This document shows, one piece after another, positions 52,164 to 61,817 of a stretch of DNA of 64,000 bases; within the stretch, counting starts at the first letter, position 1, and the number at the start of each line of letters is the position of its first letter. The notes under the pieces were generated by a model. The model was not told where the DNA came from and ran no database searches. It worked only from the letters and a program-made list of their open reading frames with translations. This stretch comes from Streptacidiphilus sp. P02-A3a (GTDB taxonomy: Bacteria; Actinomycetota; Actinomycetes; Streptomycetales; Streptomycetaceae). Where the stretch lies: the NCBI RefSeq assembly GCF_014084105.1, contig NZ_CP048289.1, positions 6,581,922-6,645,921 of the forward strand, written 5' to 3'. The position numbers were made by a program, and so were the translations under genes.

Positions 52164-53843
52164 ATGATCCTCCCCTCCCCCCAGTCCCCCGACCCGTTCG
52201 ACGCCGCACAGAGCCCGGTCGTGATCGTCGGCGGCGGCCCGGTCGGGCTGGTGCTCGCGCTCCTGCTCGACGCCCAGGGCGTGCCGTCCGTGGTGTGCGA
52301 CGAGGGGGACTCCTCCTTCGGCCACCCCCGGGGAAACACGCACAACGCGCGCACCATGGAGCACTACCGGCGGCTCGGCATCGCCGACCAGGTGCGCGCC
52401 CTCGGGCTGCCCCGCGAACACCCCACCGACGTCGCCTACTTCACCCGCTACAGCGGCTTCGAGCTGGCCCGGCTGCCGATGCCGTCGAGCCGGGAGAAGA
52501 GCGACCTGGTCGCCTCCGCGCCACGACTGGACCAGGTGCCCGAGCCGCTGCACCGCGCCAACCAGATGTACGTCGAGCGGTTCCTGGTGCGGCACGCCCG
52601 CACCCGGCCCAACATCAGCCTGCGCTACGGCTGCCGCATCGAGGAGGTGCTCCCGGACCCGGACGGGGTGACCCTGCGCGACAGCCGCGGCCGCGTCCGC
52701 CGGGCCCGGTACGTGGTCGGCTGCGACGGCGGACGCGGCGTGGTCCGCCGTTCGGCCCGGATCGGCTACACCGGGCAGCGTTCGCTCGACCAGGAGATCC
52801 TCGGCGGCCGGGCCACCGCCGCGCACCTGCGGCTGCCGACGCTGCGTCAGAAACTGTTGGACGGACGGGAGGCGTGGAGCTGCTGGGCCGTCAACAAGGA
52901 GGTCGTGGTCAACCTGATCGCCCTCGACGGCGCCGACGAGTACAGCCTGCTGACCAGCTCCGTGGACCCCGACGCCTTCGACCCGGGGCGGTTGGCCCGG
53001 ATCGTGCGGGCCGCGGCGGGCGCCGACCTGCCGGTGCAGGTCCTGGGCCACCGGCCGTGGACGGCGGGGGTGGCCCTGGTGGCCGAGAGCTTCGGGGAGG
53101 GCCGGATGTTCCTGGCCGGGGACGCCGCCCACCTGTTCACCCCCACCGGCGGCTTCGGCATGAACACCGGCATCGACGACGTGGCGAACCTCGCCTGGAA
53201 GCTGGCCGCCCGGATGCACGGCTGGGGCGGGGCCCGACTGCTGGACAGCTACGGCGCGGAGCGGCGACCGGTCGCGCTGCGGAACACCGGCGCGGCCCGG
53301 GAGCTGAACCGGAACCTCGCCGACATCGCCCGCCCGGCCGCGCTGGACCTCGACTCGGCCGCGGGCCGGGCCGCGCGCGCGGAGCTGGGCACCCGGCTCG
53401 CCGGTCTCGGGGAGCAGTTCGCCTCGGTCGGGGTCCAGCTCGGCGCCCGCTACGACGGCTCCGCCATCGTCGTCGGCGAGGACTCCGACGACGTGCCGCC
53501 GGACTCGCTCACCCGCTACACACCGAGCGGGGTCCCCGGCGGCCGGGCGCCCCACCTGTGGCTGAACGGCGTTCGGGGGCACGGGAGTTCGCTCTTCGAC
53601 CGGCTCGGCCCCGGCTTCACCCTGCTGCGCCTGGGCGGCTCCGCGCCACGGGCCGACGCGCTGCGCTCGGCGGCGGCCGACCGGGGCGTGCCGCTCACGG
53701 TGCTGGACGTCCCCGACCCGGCCGCGCGCGAGCTGTACGGGCGGGACCTGGCGTTGGTCCGCCCGGACCAGCACCTCGCCTGGCGCGGCGACCGTGAGCC
53801 GGGTGACGCCGACGCGCTGCTGGGCCGCCTGGTCGGCGACTGA
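52164..53843 (+). CDS. FAD-dependent aromatic hydroxylase (group A, MhpA/PHBH-like), intact copy
   Basis: 559 residues from the ATG at 52164. VVIVGGGPVGLVLALLL is the FAD loop, GCDGGRGVVRR the DG motif and FLAGDAAHLFTPTGGFG the GD motif, so both conserved flavin/NADPH signatures are present. A C-terminal thioredoxin-like domain is typical of the phenol hydroxylase branch. It should hydroxylate a phenolic or aminophenolic ring. It is closely related, nearly end to end, to the protein at 61814-63520, which has lost these motifs. Confidence 0.92.
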   Translation: MILPSPQSPDPFDAAQSPVVIVGGGPVGLVLALLLDAQGVPSVVCDEGDSSFGHPRGNTHNARTMEHYRRLGIADQVRALGLPREHPTDVAYFTRYSGFELARLPMPSSREKSDLVASAPRLDQVPEPLHRANQMYVERFLVRHARTRPNISLRYGCRIEEVLPDPDGVTLRDSRGRVRRARYVVGCDGGRGVVRRSARIGYTGQRSLDQEILGGRATAAHLRLPTLRQKLLDGREAWSCWAVNKEVVVNLIALDGADEYSLLTSSVDPDAFDPGRLARIVRAAAGADLPVQVLGHRPWTAGVALVAESFGEGRMFLAGDAAHLFTPTGGFGMNTGIDDVANLAWKLAARMHGWGGARLLDSYGAERRPVALRNTGAARELNRNLADIARPAALDLDSAAGRAARAELGTRLAGLGEQFASVGVQLGARYDGSAIVVGEDSDDVPPDSLTRYTPSGVPGGRAPHLWLNGVRGHGSSLFDRLGPGFTLLRLGGSAPRADALRSAAADRGVPLTVLDVPDPAARELYGRDLALVRPDQHLAWRGDREPGDADALLGRLVGD

Positions 53844-54241
53844 CCCCGGACCCGCGACGGATGACCCCGACCCGTGGCGGACGTGTGAAATCCGGTTCTC
53901 TGTAGCGCCTCTGTGCAGAACCTGGTGTGGGCACTGACAGCATTACCGCAGGGGTTGCCGCAGCCGCGATTTCGCGCGGTTCACGACCGCGGTCCACGAC
54001 GCGGACGGCCACCACCGACCGGCGACCGGTCATGCGGATTCCGACCGGGACCAGCGGGTAGGCGCCATGCCGCCCCCGCACCGTGAACGGTCGCCCACCC
54101 GCGTCGGGCAGCCCCGGATCGACGGCTCCGACCTGCGCGCATTCCATGCGCATTCGCCGCGGTGACGCGGTGACGCGGTATCGCCAGGCGGTGGCTTCAA
54201 GCAGCCCGACCTTTCTCAATTCATGCACAAGGGAGTGTCCG
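53844..54241. other. Intergenic region upstream of the 3,4-AHBA operon (398 bp)
   Basis: No gene supported. It must carry the promoter of the long plus-strand operon that starts at 54242. Slightly A/T-richer stretches lie at 53886-53915 and 54195-54230; no consensus promoter could be assigned. GGGAG at 54231-54235 is the ribosome site. Confidence 0.45.
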
Positions 54242-55054
54242 ATGATGAGAACGGCTTCCACGGGAAAGTCCTTGAGGCTCACCCGACTGTCCGGTCACGG
54301 AGACGGCCGCTACCTCTTCGTGCCACTCGACCATTCCGTCTCCGACGGTCCGATCACCACCGCCGACCGCTTCGGCGACCTGGTCCGCGACGTGGTCGCC
54401 GGCGGCGCCGACGGTATCGTCGTGCACAAGGGCCGGGCCCGGGCGATCGACCCGGAACTGCTGGTGGACTGCTCGTTGCTGGTCCACCTCAGTGCCAGCA
54501 CCGCGCACGGCCCGGACGCCGACGCCAAGGTCCTGGTCGGCGACGTCGAGGACGCCATCCGCCTCGGCGCGGACGCGGTCAGCGTCCATGTGAACATCGG
54601 CTCGGACACCGAGGCCGCCCAGCTGGCCGACCTCGGCGCGGTCGCCGCCGCCTGCGACCGCTGGGGCATGCCGCTGCTGGCCATGATCTATCCGCGTGGC
54701 CCCCGGGTCACCGATCCCACCGACCCGGTACTGCTCTCCCACGTGGTCAACATCGCCGCCGACCTCGGGGTCGACATCGTCAAGACGGTGTTCGCCTTCC
54801 CGGCCGAGCGGATGGCCGAGGTGGTCGACAGTTCCCCGCTCCCGGTCGTCGTGGCGGGCGGCGCCAACGACAGCAGCCTCGCGGACTTCGCCGCCTCCGC
54901 GCTCGCCGCCGGTTGCAGCGGCCTCGCGGTCGGACGGCGGGTGTTCGGCTCCGCCGTGCCCCGCGCGACCGTCCGCGAGCTGGCCGGGATCGTGCACGAC
55001 CCCGCTCGTGTCCTGCTCACCCCTCCCACCCCGCGAATGGCAGGTGCTCTGTGA
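54242..55054 (+). CDS. 2-amino-3,7-dideoxy-D-threo-hept-6-ulosonate synthase-like aldolase (GriI type)
   Basis: 270 residues from the ATG at 54242, with GGGAG six bases upstream. It belongs to the DhnA/class I aldolase family: FVPLDHSVSDGP opens the barrel and DIVKTVFAFP holds the Schiff-base lysine. GriI-type members join aspartate 4-semialdehyde to a triose phosphate to form the C7 precursor of 3-amino-4-hydroxybenzoate. The next gene is the matching GriH-type enzyme, overlapping by GTGA, which makes this assignment strong. Confidence 0.88.
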   Translation: MMRTASTGKSLRLTRLSGHGDGRYLFVPLDHSVSDGPITTADRFGDLVRDVVAGGADGIVVHKGRARAIDPELLVDCSLLVHLSASTAHGPDADAKVLVGDVEDAIRLGADAVSVHVNIGSDTEAAQLADLGAVAAACDRWGMPLLAMIYPRGPRVTDPTDPVLLSHVVNIAADLGVDIVKTVFAFPAERMAEVVDSSPLPVVVAGGANDSSLADFAASALAAGCSGLAVGRRVFGSAVPRATVRELAGIVHDPARVLLTPPTPRMAGAL

Positions 55055-56154
55055 AGCTCAGCTGGATAGACGTGCGCTCGATCGGATCGGCCAAGGACGC
55101 CATCATCGAGGAGGCGATCCACGCCCGGATCGACGGCATCCTCGCCGCCGACCCGGCCGACCTGGCCGTGCTGCCGCCCACGGTCAAGAAGGTGCTGTTC
55201 CCCCAGGGGGAGACCCTCCCCGAGGACTTCGGTACCGCTGACATCGTCGTGGTCGACCCGGCCAAGCACGGCGAGCCCGCCGAACTCGCGCTTCTGCACC
55301 CGGAGTTGGAGTTCGGTCGGTACGTCGAGATCATCGACGCGGAGACGCTGGAGGAGGCCTGCCGCTCCGGTCGCACCGAGAAGTGGAGCCTGCTGGACTT
55401 CCGCGACCCCACCAAGATCCCGCTGGAGATCGTGATCGCCGCCGCCGCCCGCGCCGAGGGCAGCCTGATCACCATCGCCAAGGACGTCGAGGAGGCGGAG
55501 ATCATCTTCGGTGTCCTCGAACTCGGCTCGGACGGCGTCCTGTTGGCGCCCACCCGGGTCGGCGACGCCAGCGCGCTGAAGCGCTCCGCCGACAGCACCG
55601 TGCCGGACCTGGAGCTGGTGGAGCTGGAGGTCACCGCCACCGCCCACGTCGGCATGGGCGAACGGGCCTGCGTCGACACCGCCGCGTACTTCGGCAAGGA
55701 CGAGGGCATCCTGGTCGGCTCGCACTCCAAGGGCATGATCCTGTGCGTCAGCGAGACCCACCCGCTGCCGTACATGCCGACCCGCCCGTTCCGGGTCAAC
55801 GCCGGCGCCATCCACTCGTACACCCTCGGCCAGAACGAGCGCACCAACTACCTGAGCGAGCTCCAGGCCGGGAGCAAGGTCACCGCGGTCGACATCCACG
55901 GGAAGACCCGGCTGGTGACCGTCGGCCGGGTCAAGATCGAGACCCGGCCGCTGATCTCCATCGACGCGGTCGGCCCGGACGGCCGCACCGCCAACCTGAT
56001 CCTCCAGGACGACTGGCACGTGCGGGTGCTCGGCCCGGGCGGGGTGGTGCTCAACAGCACCGAGCTCAAGCCGGGTGACAAGGTGCTCGGTTACCTGCCC
56101 GTCGCGGACCGCCATGTCGGCTACCCCATCAACGAGTTCTGCCTGGAGAAGTGA
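55051..56154 (+). CDS. 3-dehydroquinate synthase II family protein (GriH type, 3-amino-4-hydroxybenzoate synthase)
   Basis: 367 residues from the GTG at 55051. KLSWIDVRSIGSAKD, VTATAHVGMGERACVDT and GSHSKGMILCVSETHPLPYMP are signatures of the archaeal-type AroB' family. In actinomycetes the GriH/NspH/CreH group converts the C7 aldol product into 3-amino-4-hydroxybenzoic acid. Direct coupling to the GriI-type gene is the diagnostic pair for this aromatic starter, which in turn defines the product class of the operon. Confidence 0.92.
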   Translation: MKLSWIDVRSIGSAKDAIIEEAIHARIDGILAADPADLAVLPPTVKKVLFPQGETLPEDFGTADIVVVDPAKHGEPAELALLHPELEFGRYVEIIDAETLEEACRSGRTEKWSLLDFRDPTKIPLEIVIAAAARAEGSLITIAKDVEEAEIIFGVLELGSDGVLLAPTRVGDASALKRSADSTVPDLELVELEVTATAHVGMGERACVDTAAYFGKDEGILVGSHSKGMILCVSETHPLPYMPTRPFRVNAGAIHSYTLGQNERTNYLSELQAGSKVTAVDIHGKTRLVTVGRVKIETRPLISIDAVGPDGRTANLILQDDWHVRVLGPGGVVLNSTELKPGDKVLGYLPVADRHVGYPINEFCLEK

Positions 56155-57140
56155 GCGCGGTGCGGGAGCAGGCGCCCGGTGCGGCGCGGTACGGGCGATC
56201 GGCCGGGCGCCTGCTCCCGCCCACCGCGGCCACCCAGGACCAGCCGGAGCCGATCCCCGGGACCGGCCCGGGACGCGAGTTCACCGACGACGACGCCCGC
56301 TGGCACGCGGTGCTGCGCCGGGACCGGCGCGCCGACGAGGCGTTCTGCTACTCGGTACTGACCACCGGCATCTACAGCCGCCCGTCCTGCGGTTCCCGGC
56401 ACGCGCGGCGGGCGAACACCGTCTTCTTCCCCGACCCGGCGGCGGCGGAACGGGCCGGGTTCCGGCCCTGTCGCCGCTGCCGCCCGGACCAGGCGGTGCG
56501 CGACGCCCGGACCGAGGCGGTGGTGCGCTCCTGCCGCCTGATGGAGGCCCCCGGACAGGCCCCCTCGCTCGGCGACCTCGCCGCCGCGACCGGGTTCAGC
56601 CGGTTCCACTTCCACCGGGTCTTCACCGCGCTGACCGGCGTGACGCCCAAGTCCTACGCCGCCGCCTGCCGGGCCGACCGGCTGCGGCAGGTGATCCCCA
56701 GCAGCCGGACCATCACCGAGGCCATCTACGAGGCCGGTTTCAACTCCAGCGGCAACTTCTACGCCCTGGCCCAGAACCTGCTCGGGATGACGCCCACCAC
56801 CTTCAGGAACAGCGGACGCGGCGTGCGCATCAAGTACGCCTCGGCCGAGTGCGAACTCGGGGTGCTGCTCGTCGGAACCACCCCGGCCGGCGTCTGCTCG
56901 GTGCTGTGCGGTCCCGACGCCGAATCCCTGGTGCGGCGGCTGCGCAACCAGTTCCCGGAGTCCGGGCTGACCGCCGCCGACCCCGGGCTGGGCCGACGGC
57001 TGGCCGCCGCGCTGAACGGCGCGGCGCCGCTCGCCGCCGGGCCGGGCATCCCGCTGGACATCCGGACCAGGGCCCTGGAGGAGTGGCTGCGCACCGCGCT
57101 CGGCAAGGCCCTGCCGTACCCATCGTCAACCCCAGGCTGA
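56151..57140 (+). CDS. Ada-like AraC-family regulator with altered methyl-acceptor site and no O6-methylguanine domain
   Basis: 329 residues from the GTG at 56151 (GTGA overlap). An Ada zinc-type domain (about 43-115) is followed by an AraC helix-turn-helix (about 120-215, LGDLAAATGFSRFHFHRVF). In Ada the methyl-accepting, zinc-binding Cys38 lies in CRPSC; here the segment is GIYSRPSC, with Ser76 in that place, while Cys80, Cys107 and Cys110 are kept (RPCRRC). The methyltransferase part stops at ALGKALPYPSSTPG, before the active-site PCHRV of normal Ada. Thus neither repair activity should exist. It is embedded in the biosynthetic operon and is probably a product- or damage-sensing regulator. 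Confidence 0.9.
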   Translation: MSAVREQAPGAARYGRSAGRLLPPTAATQDQPEPIPGTGPGREFTDDDARWHAVLRRDRRADEAFCYSVLTTGIYSRPSCGSRHARRANTVFFPDPAAAERAGFRPCRRCRPDQAVRDARTEAVVRSCRLMEAPGQAPSLGDLAAATGFSRFHFHRVFTALTGVTPKSYAAACRADRLRQVIPSSRTITEAIYEAGFNSSGNFYALAQNLLGMTPTTFRNSGRGVRIKYASAECELGVLLVGTTPAGVCSVLCGPDAESLVRRLRNQFPESGLTAADPGLGRRLAAALNGAAPLAAGPGIPLDIRTRALEEWLRTALGKALPYPSSTPG

Positions 57141-57153
57141 GAGAGGCACGCCC

Positions 57154-58881
57154 ATGCTCATATTCGGGACCCAGCGGTCCGCGCTCCAGCGCCTGCGCCT
57201 GACGGCGAACCCGCGGCTCGGCGCGGGCAACTTCTTCTGGCACGCCTGGGAGACGGCGGGCGACCGGGACCGGCCGCTCCTGTTCCACCCCGACACCACC
57301 AGCTCCAGCTGGGACGAGGGCGACCTGACCGGCGTGTCACTGAACGACATCCGGATCACCGCCATCCGCTACGCCCACTGGTACCGCACCCACGGGGTGC
57401 TGCCGTCGACCCACGTCGGCGTGCACACCCGGGACGGCCTGCTCGGGCTGCTGCACCACATCGCGATCACCAGCCTCGGCGCGGTCGCCGTGCACTGCAA
57501 CCCCAACATGCAGGCCGCGACGGCGGCCGAGTACTTCCGGCGGACCCGCACCACGATCCTGGTCGCCGACGCCGACCTGCTGGCCGGCTGCGTCGACGCC
57601 TGGACCCACTCGGACGCGTCCTCGGGCAAGACGCTGCTGGCCGAGGATATCCACCGGCTCGACCTGACCGCGCCCCGGCCGTCCGGGCCGCTGCCGGGCT
57701 TCCCGTACCGGCACCACGGCGACGACCTGGTGATGATCTCGCACTCCTCCGGCACCACCGGGCGGCCCAAGGCGCCGGTCTTCACCCACGAGTCGTTCTT
57801 CGACGGCAAGCGGGAACGGCTCTGGACCTTCCCCTCGCTGCGCTCCGACCGGATGCTGACCACCCTGCCGCACAGCCACTCGGCGGGCATCAGCTACCTC
57901 AGCATGGCCCTGATGCTGGGCATCCCCACCCTGGTCCTGGACGGCGCGGACGGCGACTCGACGGCCCGGGCGATCAACTGGTTCCGGCCCACCTTCGTGC
58001 TCGGCTTCCCGCTGACGCTGGCCGAGATCGACGTCGCCCGGGTCACCCCGTACGCGGCGCGGGGCATCCACTCCTGGAACGGCATGGGTGACGCCTCGCA
58101 CGAGCGGCACATCCGCCCGCTGACCGCGCTCGGCAGCCGCCGTGTGCGCGGCGGCCGCAGGATCAACGGCTCCGCGTACGTCGACGGCCTCGGCTCCTCC
58201 GAGATGGGGATGGTCCTGTTCAAGCAGGTGTTCACCCCGGAGAGCACCGGCTACGCGCGGCTGATCGGCCGTCCGGTGAAGGCCGTGCAGGACGCCGCGG
58301 TGCTCGACCAGCAGGGCCGCCCACTGCCGGACGGCGAGGCCGGGCTGCTCGGCGTGCGCACCCCCAGCATCACCCCCGGCTACTGGGACGACCCGACGCT
58401 CAGCCGTGACTCCCTGGTCAACGGCTACTTCCTGACCGGGGACGTGGTCCGCCGCGAGAGCGACGGCAACTGGTACCACCTGGACCGCACCCCGGACGTG
58501 ATCCACACCGCCGAGGGACCGGTGTACAGCCTCCCGCTGGAGGAGGCGGTGCTGCTGGCGACGGGCGCACTCGACGCGGCGGTGGTCGCGGTCGCGGACC
58601 CGGAGCACCCGGAGGCGTCCCGCCCGCTGGCGGTGGTGCTGTTCGCGGACGACGACCCGCGCTCGCCGCGGGACCTGCTGGCCGACTGCGACGCGGCCCT
58701 GGACCGGGCCGGACTCGCCCCGCTGAGCGCCCTGGTGGTGGCCGCCGACCGGGACGGGCTGCCGGTCGGCCCGACCGGCAAGGTGCTCAAGCGGCGCCTG
58801 CGCGAGGACCACCGCGACCTGCTGCGCGGCCCGGTGGACACCGAGTCGCCGACCGCGGCCGTCCGGGCCGCCGTCAAGTAG
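57154..58881 (+). CDS. Full-length adenylate-forming enzyme (candidate CreM-type diazotase or acid ligase)
   Basis: 575 residues. ISHSSGTTGRPKAPV is the ATP loop, GLGSSEMGMVLF the A5 region, GYFLTGDVVRR the aspartate of A7, and PTGKVLKRRL carries the C-terminal catalytic lysine, so the enzyme is complete. Usual activity is ATP-dependent activation of a carboxylate. Its place with GriI/GriH genes, an O-methyltransferase, a hydroxylase and a CreE-like gene matches the position of CreM in cremeomycin biosynthesis, where an acyl-CoA-ligase homologue uses ATP to diazotise an aminobenzoate with nitrite. Which activity applies cannot be told from sequence alone. Confidence 0.85.
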   Translation: MLIFGTQRSALQRLRLTANPRLGAGNFFWHAWETAGDRDRPLLFHPDTTSSSWDEGDLTGVSLNDIRITAIRYAHWYRTHGVLPSTHVGVHTRDGLLGLLHHIAITSLGAVAVHCNPNMQAATAAEYFRRTRTTILVADADLLAGCVDAWTHSDASSGKTLLAEDIHRLDLTAPRPSGPLPGFPYRHHGDDLVMISHSSGTTGRPKAPVFTHESFFDGKRERLWTFPSLRSDRMLTTLPHSHSAGISYLSMALMLGIPTLVLDGADGDSTARAINWFRPTFVLGFPLTLAEIDVARVTPYAARGIHSWNGMGDASHERHIRPLTALGSRRVRGGRRINGSAYVDGLGSSEMGMVLFKQVFTPESTGYARLIGRPVKAVQDAAVLDQQGRPLPDGEAGLLGVRTPSITPGYWDDPTLSRDSLVNGYFLTGDVVRRESDGNWYHLDRTPDVIHTAEGPVYSLPLEEAVLLATGALDAAVVAVADPEHPEASRPLAVVLFADDDPRSPRDLLADCDAALDRAGLAPLSALVVAADRDGLPVGPTGKVLKRRLREDHRDLLRGPVDTESPTAAVRAAVK

Positions 58882-58923
58882 CACCCCGACACCCGACCAC
58901 CCGACACCGAAAGGCTCGACAAC

Positions 58924-59973
58924 ATGGCCGACGCGCCCCCCGCACGCCGCGTGGTGGACATCCTCACCGGTGCCTGGCAGGCCCAGGCGCTCTACGCGGC
59001 CGCCGCACTCGCGCTCCCCGACCACGTCGCCGCCGGAGCCGGGACCGCCGCCGCGCTCGCCGCCGCCGCCGGGTCCGACCAGGACGGCATCGTGCGGCTG
59101 ATGCGGCTGCTGACCGCCATGGGCCTGTTCGAGGACAACGCCGACGAGGGCTACCGGCTGACCGCGGTCGGCGGGCTGCTGCGCACCGACCACGACCAGT
59201 CGATGCGGGACATGGCGGTGATCTACGGCGAGGAGTTCCACCACGCCTGGGCCCAGGTCGTCCCCGCGGTCCGCACCGGCACCTCCGGCTTCGAGTACGC
59301 CTTCGGCACCTCGCTGCACGGCTACCTGGAGCACGAGCCCGGCGCCGGGGCCAAGTTCCAGCGCGCGATGAACGCGGGCAACGCGTTCTTCGGGGACGTG
59401 GCGACCGCCTTCGACTTCTCCGGCTGTCGCACCGTGGTCGATGTCGCCGGGGGCAGCGGGATGCTGCTCTCCACGGTCCTGCGGGCGTACCCGGAGCTGC
59501 GCGGGGTCCTGTTCGACCTGCCCCGGGTGACCCCGGTCGCCCGCGAGCACCTGGACCTCGCGGTCGGACCGGACCGCTGCCTGACCGTCGCCGGGGACCT
59601 CTTCGAGGCCGTCCCCGCGGGGGCGGACGCCTACCTGCTGTCCCGGGTGCTCCAGGACTGGGACGACGAGCGCTGCGTCCGGCTGCTCCGCAACCTGCGC
59701 GCGGCGATGCCGGACACCGCCCGGCTGCTGATCGTCGAGCGGGTCATCCCCACCGACGGCTCCGGGCTGCTGGCACTGCTCTGGGACCTGCACCTGCTGA
59801 TGGCGGCGGGCGGGCGGGAACGCACCATCGACGGCTACCGGACGCTGCTGGACGCCGCCGGTCTGCGGCTGGAGTCGGTGACCCCGTTGGCCCTGGAAAC
59901 CAGCCTGCTGGTCGTGGCACCGGTCACGGACGGACCGGCCGACCAGCGTCCACGCGAACCCAAGGAAGCGTGA
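58924..59973 (+). CDS. SAM-dependent O-methyltransferase (CreN-like)
   Basis: 349 residues. An N-terminal winged-helix dimerisation domain (about 5-105) precedes the methyltransferase core: VVDVAGGSGMLLSTVL (motif I), GVLFDLPRVTP and LLSRVLQDWDDE (catalytic His replaced by Gln at the usual HxWxD position). The family methylates phenolic hydroxyls of aromatic metabolites. Likely substrate: the hydroxyl of a 3-amino-4-hydroxybenzoate derivative. GAAAGG precedes the ATG. The stop overlaps the next start. Confidence 0.88.
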   Translation: MADAPPARRVVDILTGAWQAQALYAAAALALPDHVAAGAGTAAALAAAAGSDQDGIVRLMRLLTAMGLFEDNADEGYRLTAVGGLLRTDHDQSMRDMAVIYGEEFHHAWAQVVPAVRTGTSGFEYAFGTSLHGYLEHEPGAGAKFQRAMNAGNAFFGDVATAFDFSGCRTVVDVAGGSGMLLSTVLRAYPELRGVLFDLPRVTPVAREHLDLAVGPDRCLTVAGDLFEAVPAGADAYLLSRVLQDWDDERCVRLLRNLRAAMPDTARLLIVERVIPTDGSGLLALLWDLHLLMAAGGRERTIDGYRTLLDAAGLRLESVTPLALETSLLVVAPVTDGPADQRPREPKEA

Positions 59974-61817
59974 TGAACCCAACTCGTCGGCCCGAGCCGG
60001 CCGACCGGCACACCCAGGTCCTGATCGTGGGCGGCGGGGGCTCCGGACTCACCGCCTCGCTCGCCCTGTCCGACCTCGGCATCGGCTCGCTGCTGGTGGA
60101 GCGCCACCCGACCACCTCCCGGCAGCCCAAGGCGCACATCCTCAACTCCCGCACCATGGAGGTCTTCGGGCAGCTCAGGGTGGCCGAAGACATCTACCGC
60201 GAGGGGGCCCCGCCGGAGAACTGCGGGGCCATGGTGTGGCTGTCCAGCCTCGGCGGCGACGAGCCCTACGACCGCAAGGTGCTGTACCGGGCCAGCGCCT
60301 ACGGCGGCGGTGAGCTGGCCGCGCGCTACGCCCGGGCCTCCGCCTACCGGCACGCCAACCTCGGCCAGCGCTGGCTGGAGCCGCTGCTGCGCCGCCACGC
60401 CGAGCAGCGCGCCCCGGGCAGCCTGCTGTTCCACCACGAGCTGACCGGCCTGGCCGAGGACGACGAGGGCGTCACCGCCACCGTGCTGGACCGCGGCTCG
60501 GGCCGGACCCTGCGGATACGGGCGGCGTACGTCGTCGCGGCCGACGGCGGCAAGACCGTCAGCCGGCTGCTGGGCATCGCCATGGCGGGCACGCCGACCT
60601 TCCTGGAGTGGGTCAACCTCCATGTCCGGGCCGACTTCTCGCCGTTCATCCCGTACGACGACGCGGTGGTCAACCGGGTGTCCAGCCTGTCCCCCGAGGG
60701 CACCCTGGAGCACTGCGGCGTGGTGCCCATGGGACCGACCAGGTGGGGCCGCCACTCCGAGGAGTGGACGCTGATGTTCTCTCGCCCGCCGGGCGCCCGG
60801 GAGGCCGCCGAACTCGACGACGCGACGCTGGTGGCCATGGTGCGCCGCACCCTGAAACTCCCCGACGACCACGCCATGGACGTGGAGAGCATCAGCCGCT
60901 GGCCGGTGGAGGGGACCGTGGCCGAGCGGTTCCGCTCCGGCCGGGTCTTCCTGGTCGGCGACGCCGCCCACCGCCATCCGCCGTCCGGCGCGCTGGGGCT
61001 GAACACCGGCATCCAGGACGCGCACAACCTCGCCTGGAAGCTCGCCCTCGTGCTCGAAGGACCCGCCGGTCCCGGCCTGCTCGACAGCTACGAGGCCGAG
61101 CGCCGCCCGGTGGCGCAGCGGGTGGTGGAGCGCGCGCTGTTCTCGCTCTTCAACCAGATCGCCTTCACCTCGGGCACCGGGGTGGTCCAGGGCGCGCGCC
61201 CGGAGTGGAACCGCGCCCAGATGACCGCGCTGTTCGCGGACACCCCGGACGGCGAGACCCGGCGGGCGGTGCTGCGCGAGTACTTCGCCACCAACCGGAT
61301 CACCACCTCGCACCTCGGCCTGGAGATGGGCTACGACTACGCCGACGCCGGCTACGTCGGCGACGACCTGACGGCGCGGCCGCGGGTCGATCCGCTCGGC
61401 CTCGACCACCAGCAGTCGGCCCGGCCCGGCGCCCGGCTGCCGCACGCCTGGCTGCGGCTCCACGACCGGCGCCTGTCCACCCACCAACTGCCGTCCCGCC
61501 CGGGGGCGTTCCTGCTGCTCGCCGGGTCCGACGGCGACGCCTGGCTGGCGGCGGCGGGCAAGCTCGTCGACGCGCACGGCCTGCCGCTCGTCGGGTACGC
61601 GGTCGGGGCCGAGGGCGGTCCCCAGGACGACGACGGCACCTGGACCGAGCTGCGCGGCCACGACCCGCGCGGCGCGGTGCTGGTCCGCCCGGACGGCTAC
61701 GTGGCCATGCGCTGGCGGTCGGCGCCGGAGCAGCCGGTCGACGCCCTCGGCGCGGCGCTGGACACCGCCCTGGCCCGCGGCACGCGTACCGCGGCGGCAC
61801 CGGGAGGCGTCGGATGA
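59973..61817 (+). CDS. FAD-dependent aromatic hydroxylase (TfdB-like, CreL candidate)
   Basis: 614 residues from the ATG at 59973 (TGATG overlap); a GTG at 59970 is the only longer option. VLIVGGGGSGLTASLAL binds FAD, VVAADGGKTVSRLLG is the DG motif and FLVGDAAHRHPPSGALGLN the GD motif; the C-terminal thioredoxin-like domain is present. Similar to 2,4-dichlorophenol 6-monooxygenase-type enzymes. In the cremeomycin pathway a flavoprotein (CreL) hydroxylates 3,4-AHBA before methylation; position next to the methyltransferase suggests the same step here. Confidence 0.9.
   Translation: MNPTRRPEPADRHTQVLIVGGGGSGLTASLALSDLGIGSLLVERHPTTSRQPKAHILNSRTMEVFGQLRVAEDIYREGAPPENCGAMVWLSSLGGDEPYDRKVLYRASAYGGGELAARYARASAYRHANLGQRWLEPLLRRHAEQRAPGSLLFHHELTGLAEDDEGVTATVLDRGSGRTLRIRAAYVVAADGGKTVSRLLGIAMAGTPTFLEWVNLHVRADFSPFIPYDDAVVNRVSSLSPEGTLEHCGVVPMGPTRWGRHSEEWTLMFSRPPGAREAAELDDATLVAMVRRTLKLPDDHAMDVESISRWPVEGTVAERFRSGRVFLVGDAAHRHPPSGALGLNTGIQDAHNLAWKLALVLEGPAGPGLLDSYEAERRPVAQRVVERALFSLFNQIAFTSGTGVVQGARPEWNRAQMTALFADTPDGETRRAVLREYFATNRITTSHLGLEMGYDYADAGYVGDDLTARPRVDPLGLDHQQSARPGARLPHAWLRLHDRRLSTHQLPSRPGAFLLLAGSDGDAWLAAAGKLVDAHGLPLVGYAVGAEGGPQDDDGTWTELRGHDPRGAVLVRPDGYVAMRWRSAPEQPVDALGAALDTALARGTRTAAAPGGVG

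Noticed and set aside
56151..57140. Functional Ada DNA-repair protein
   Set aside because: The methyl-acceptor Cys is Ser and the O6-methylguanine active site is absent. The next gene begins 13 bp after the stop, leaving no room for a missing exon-like part.
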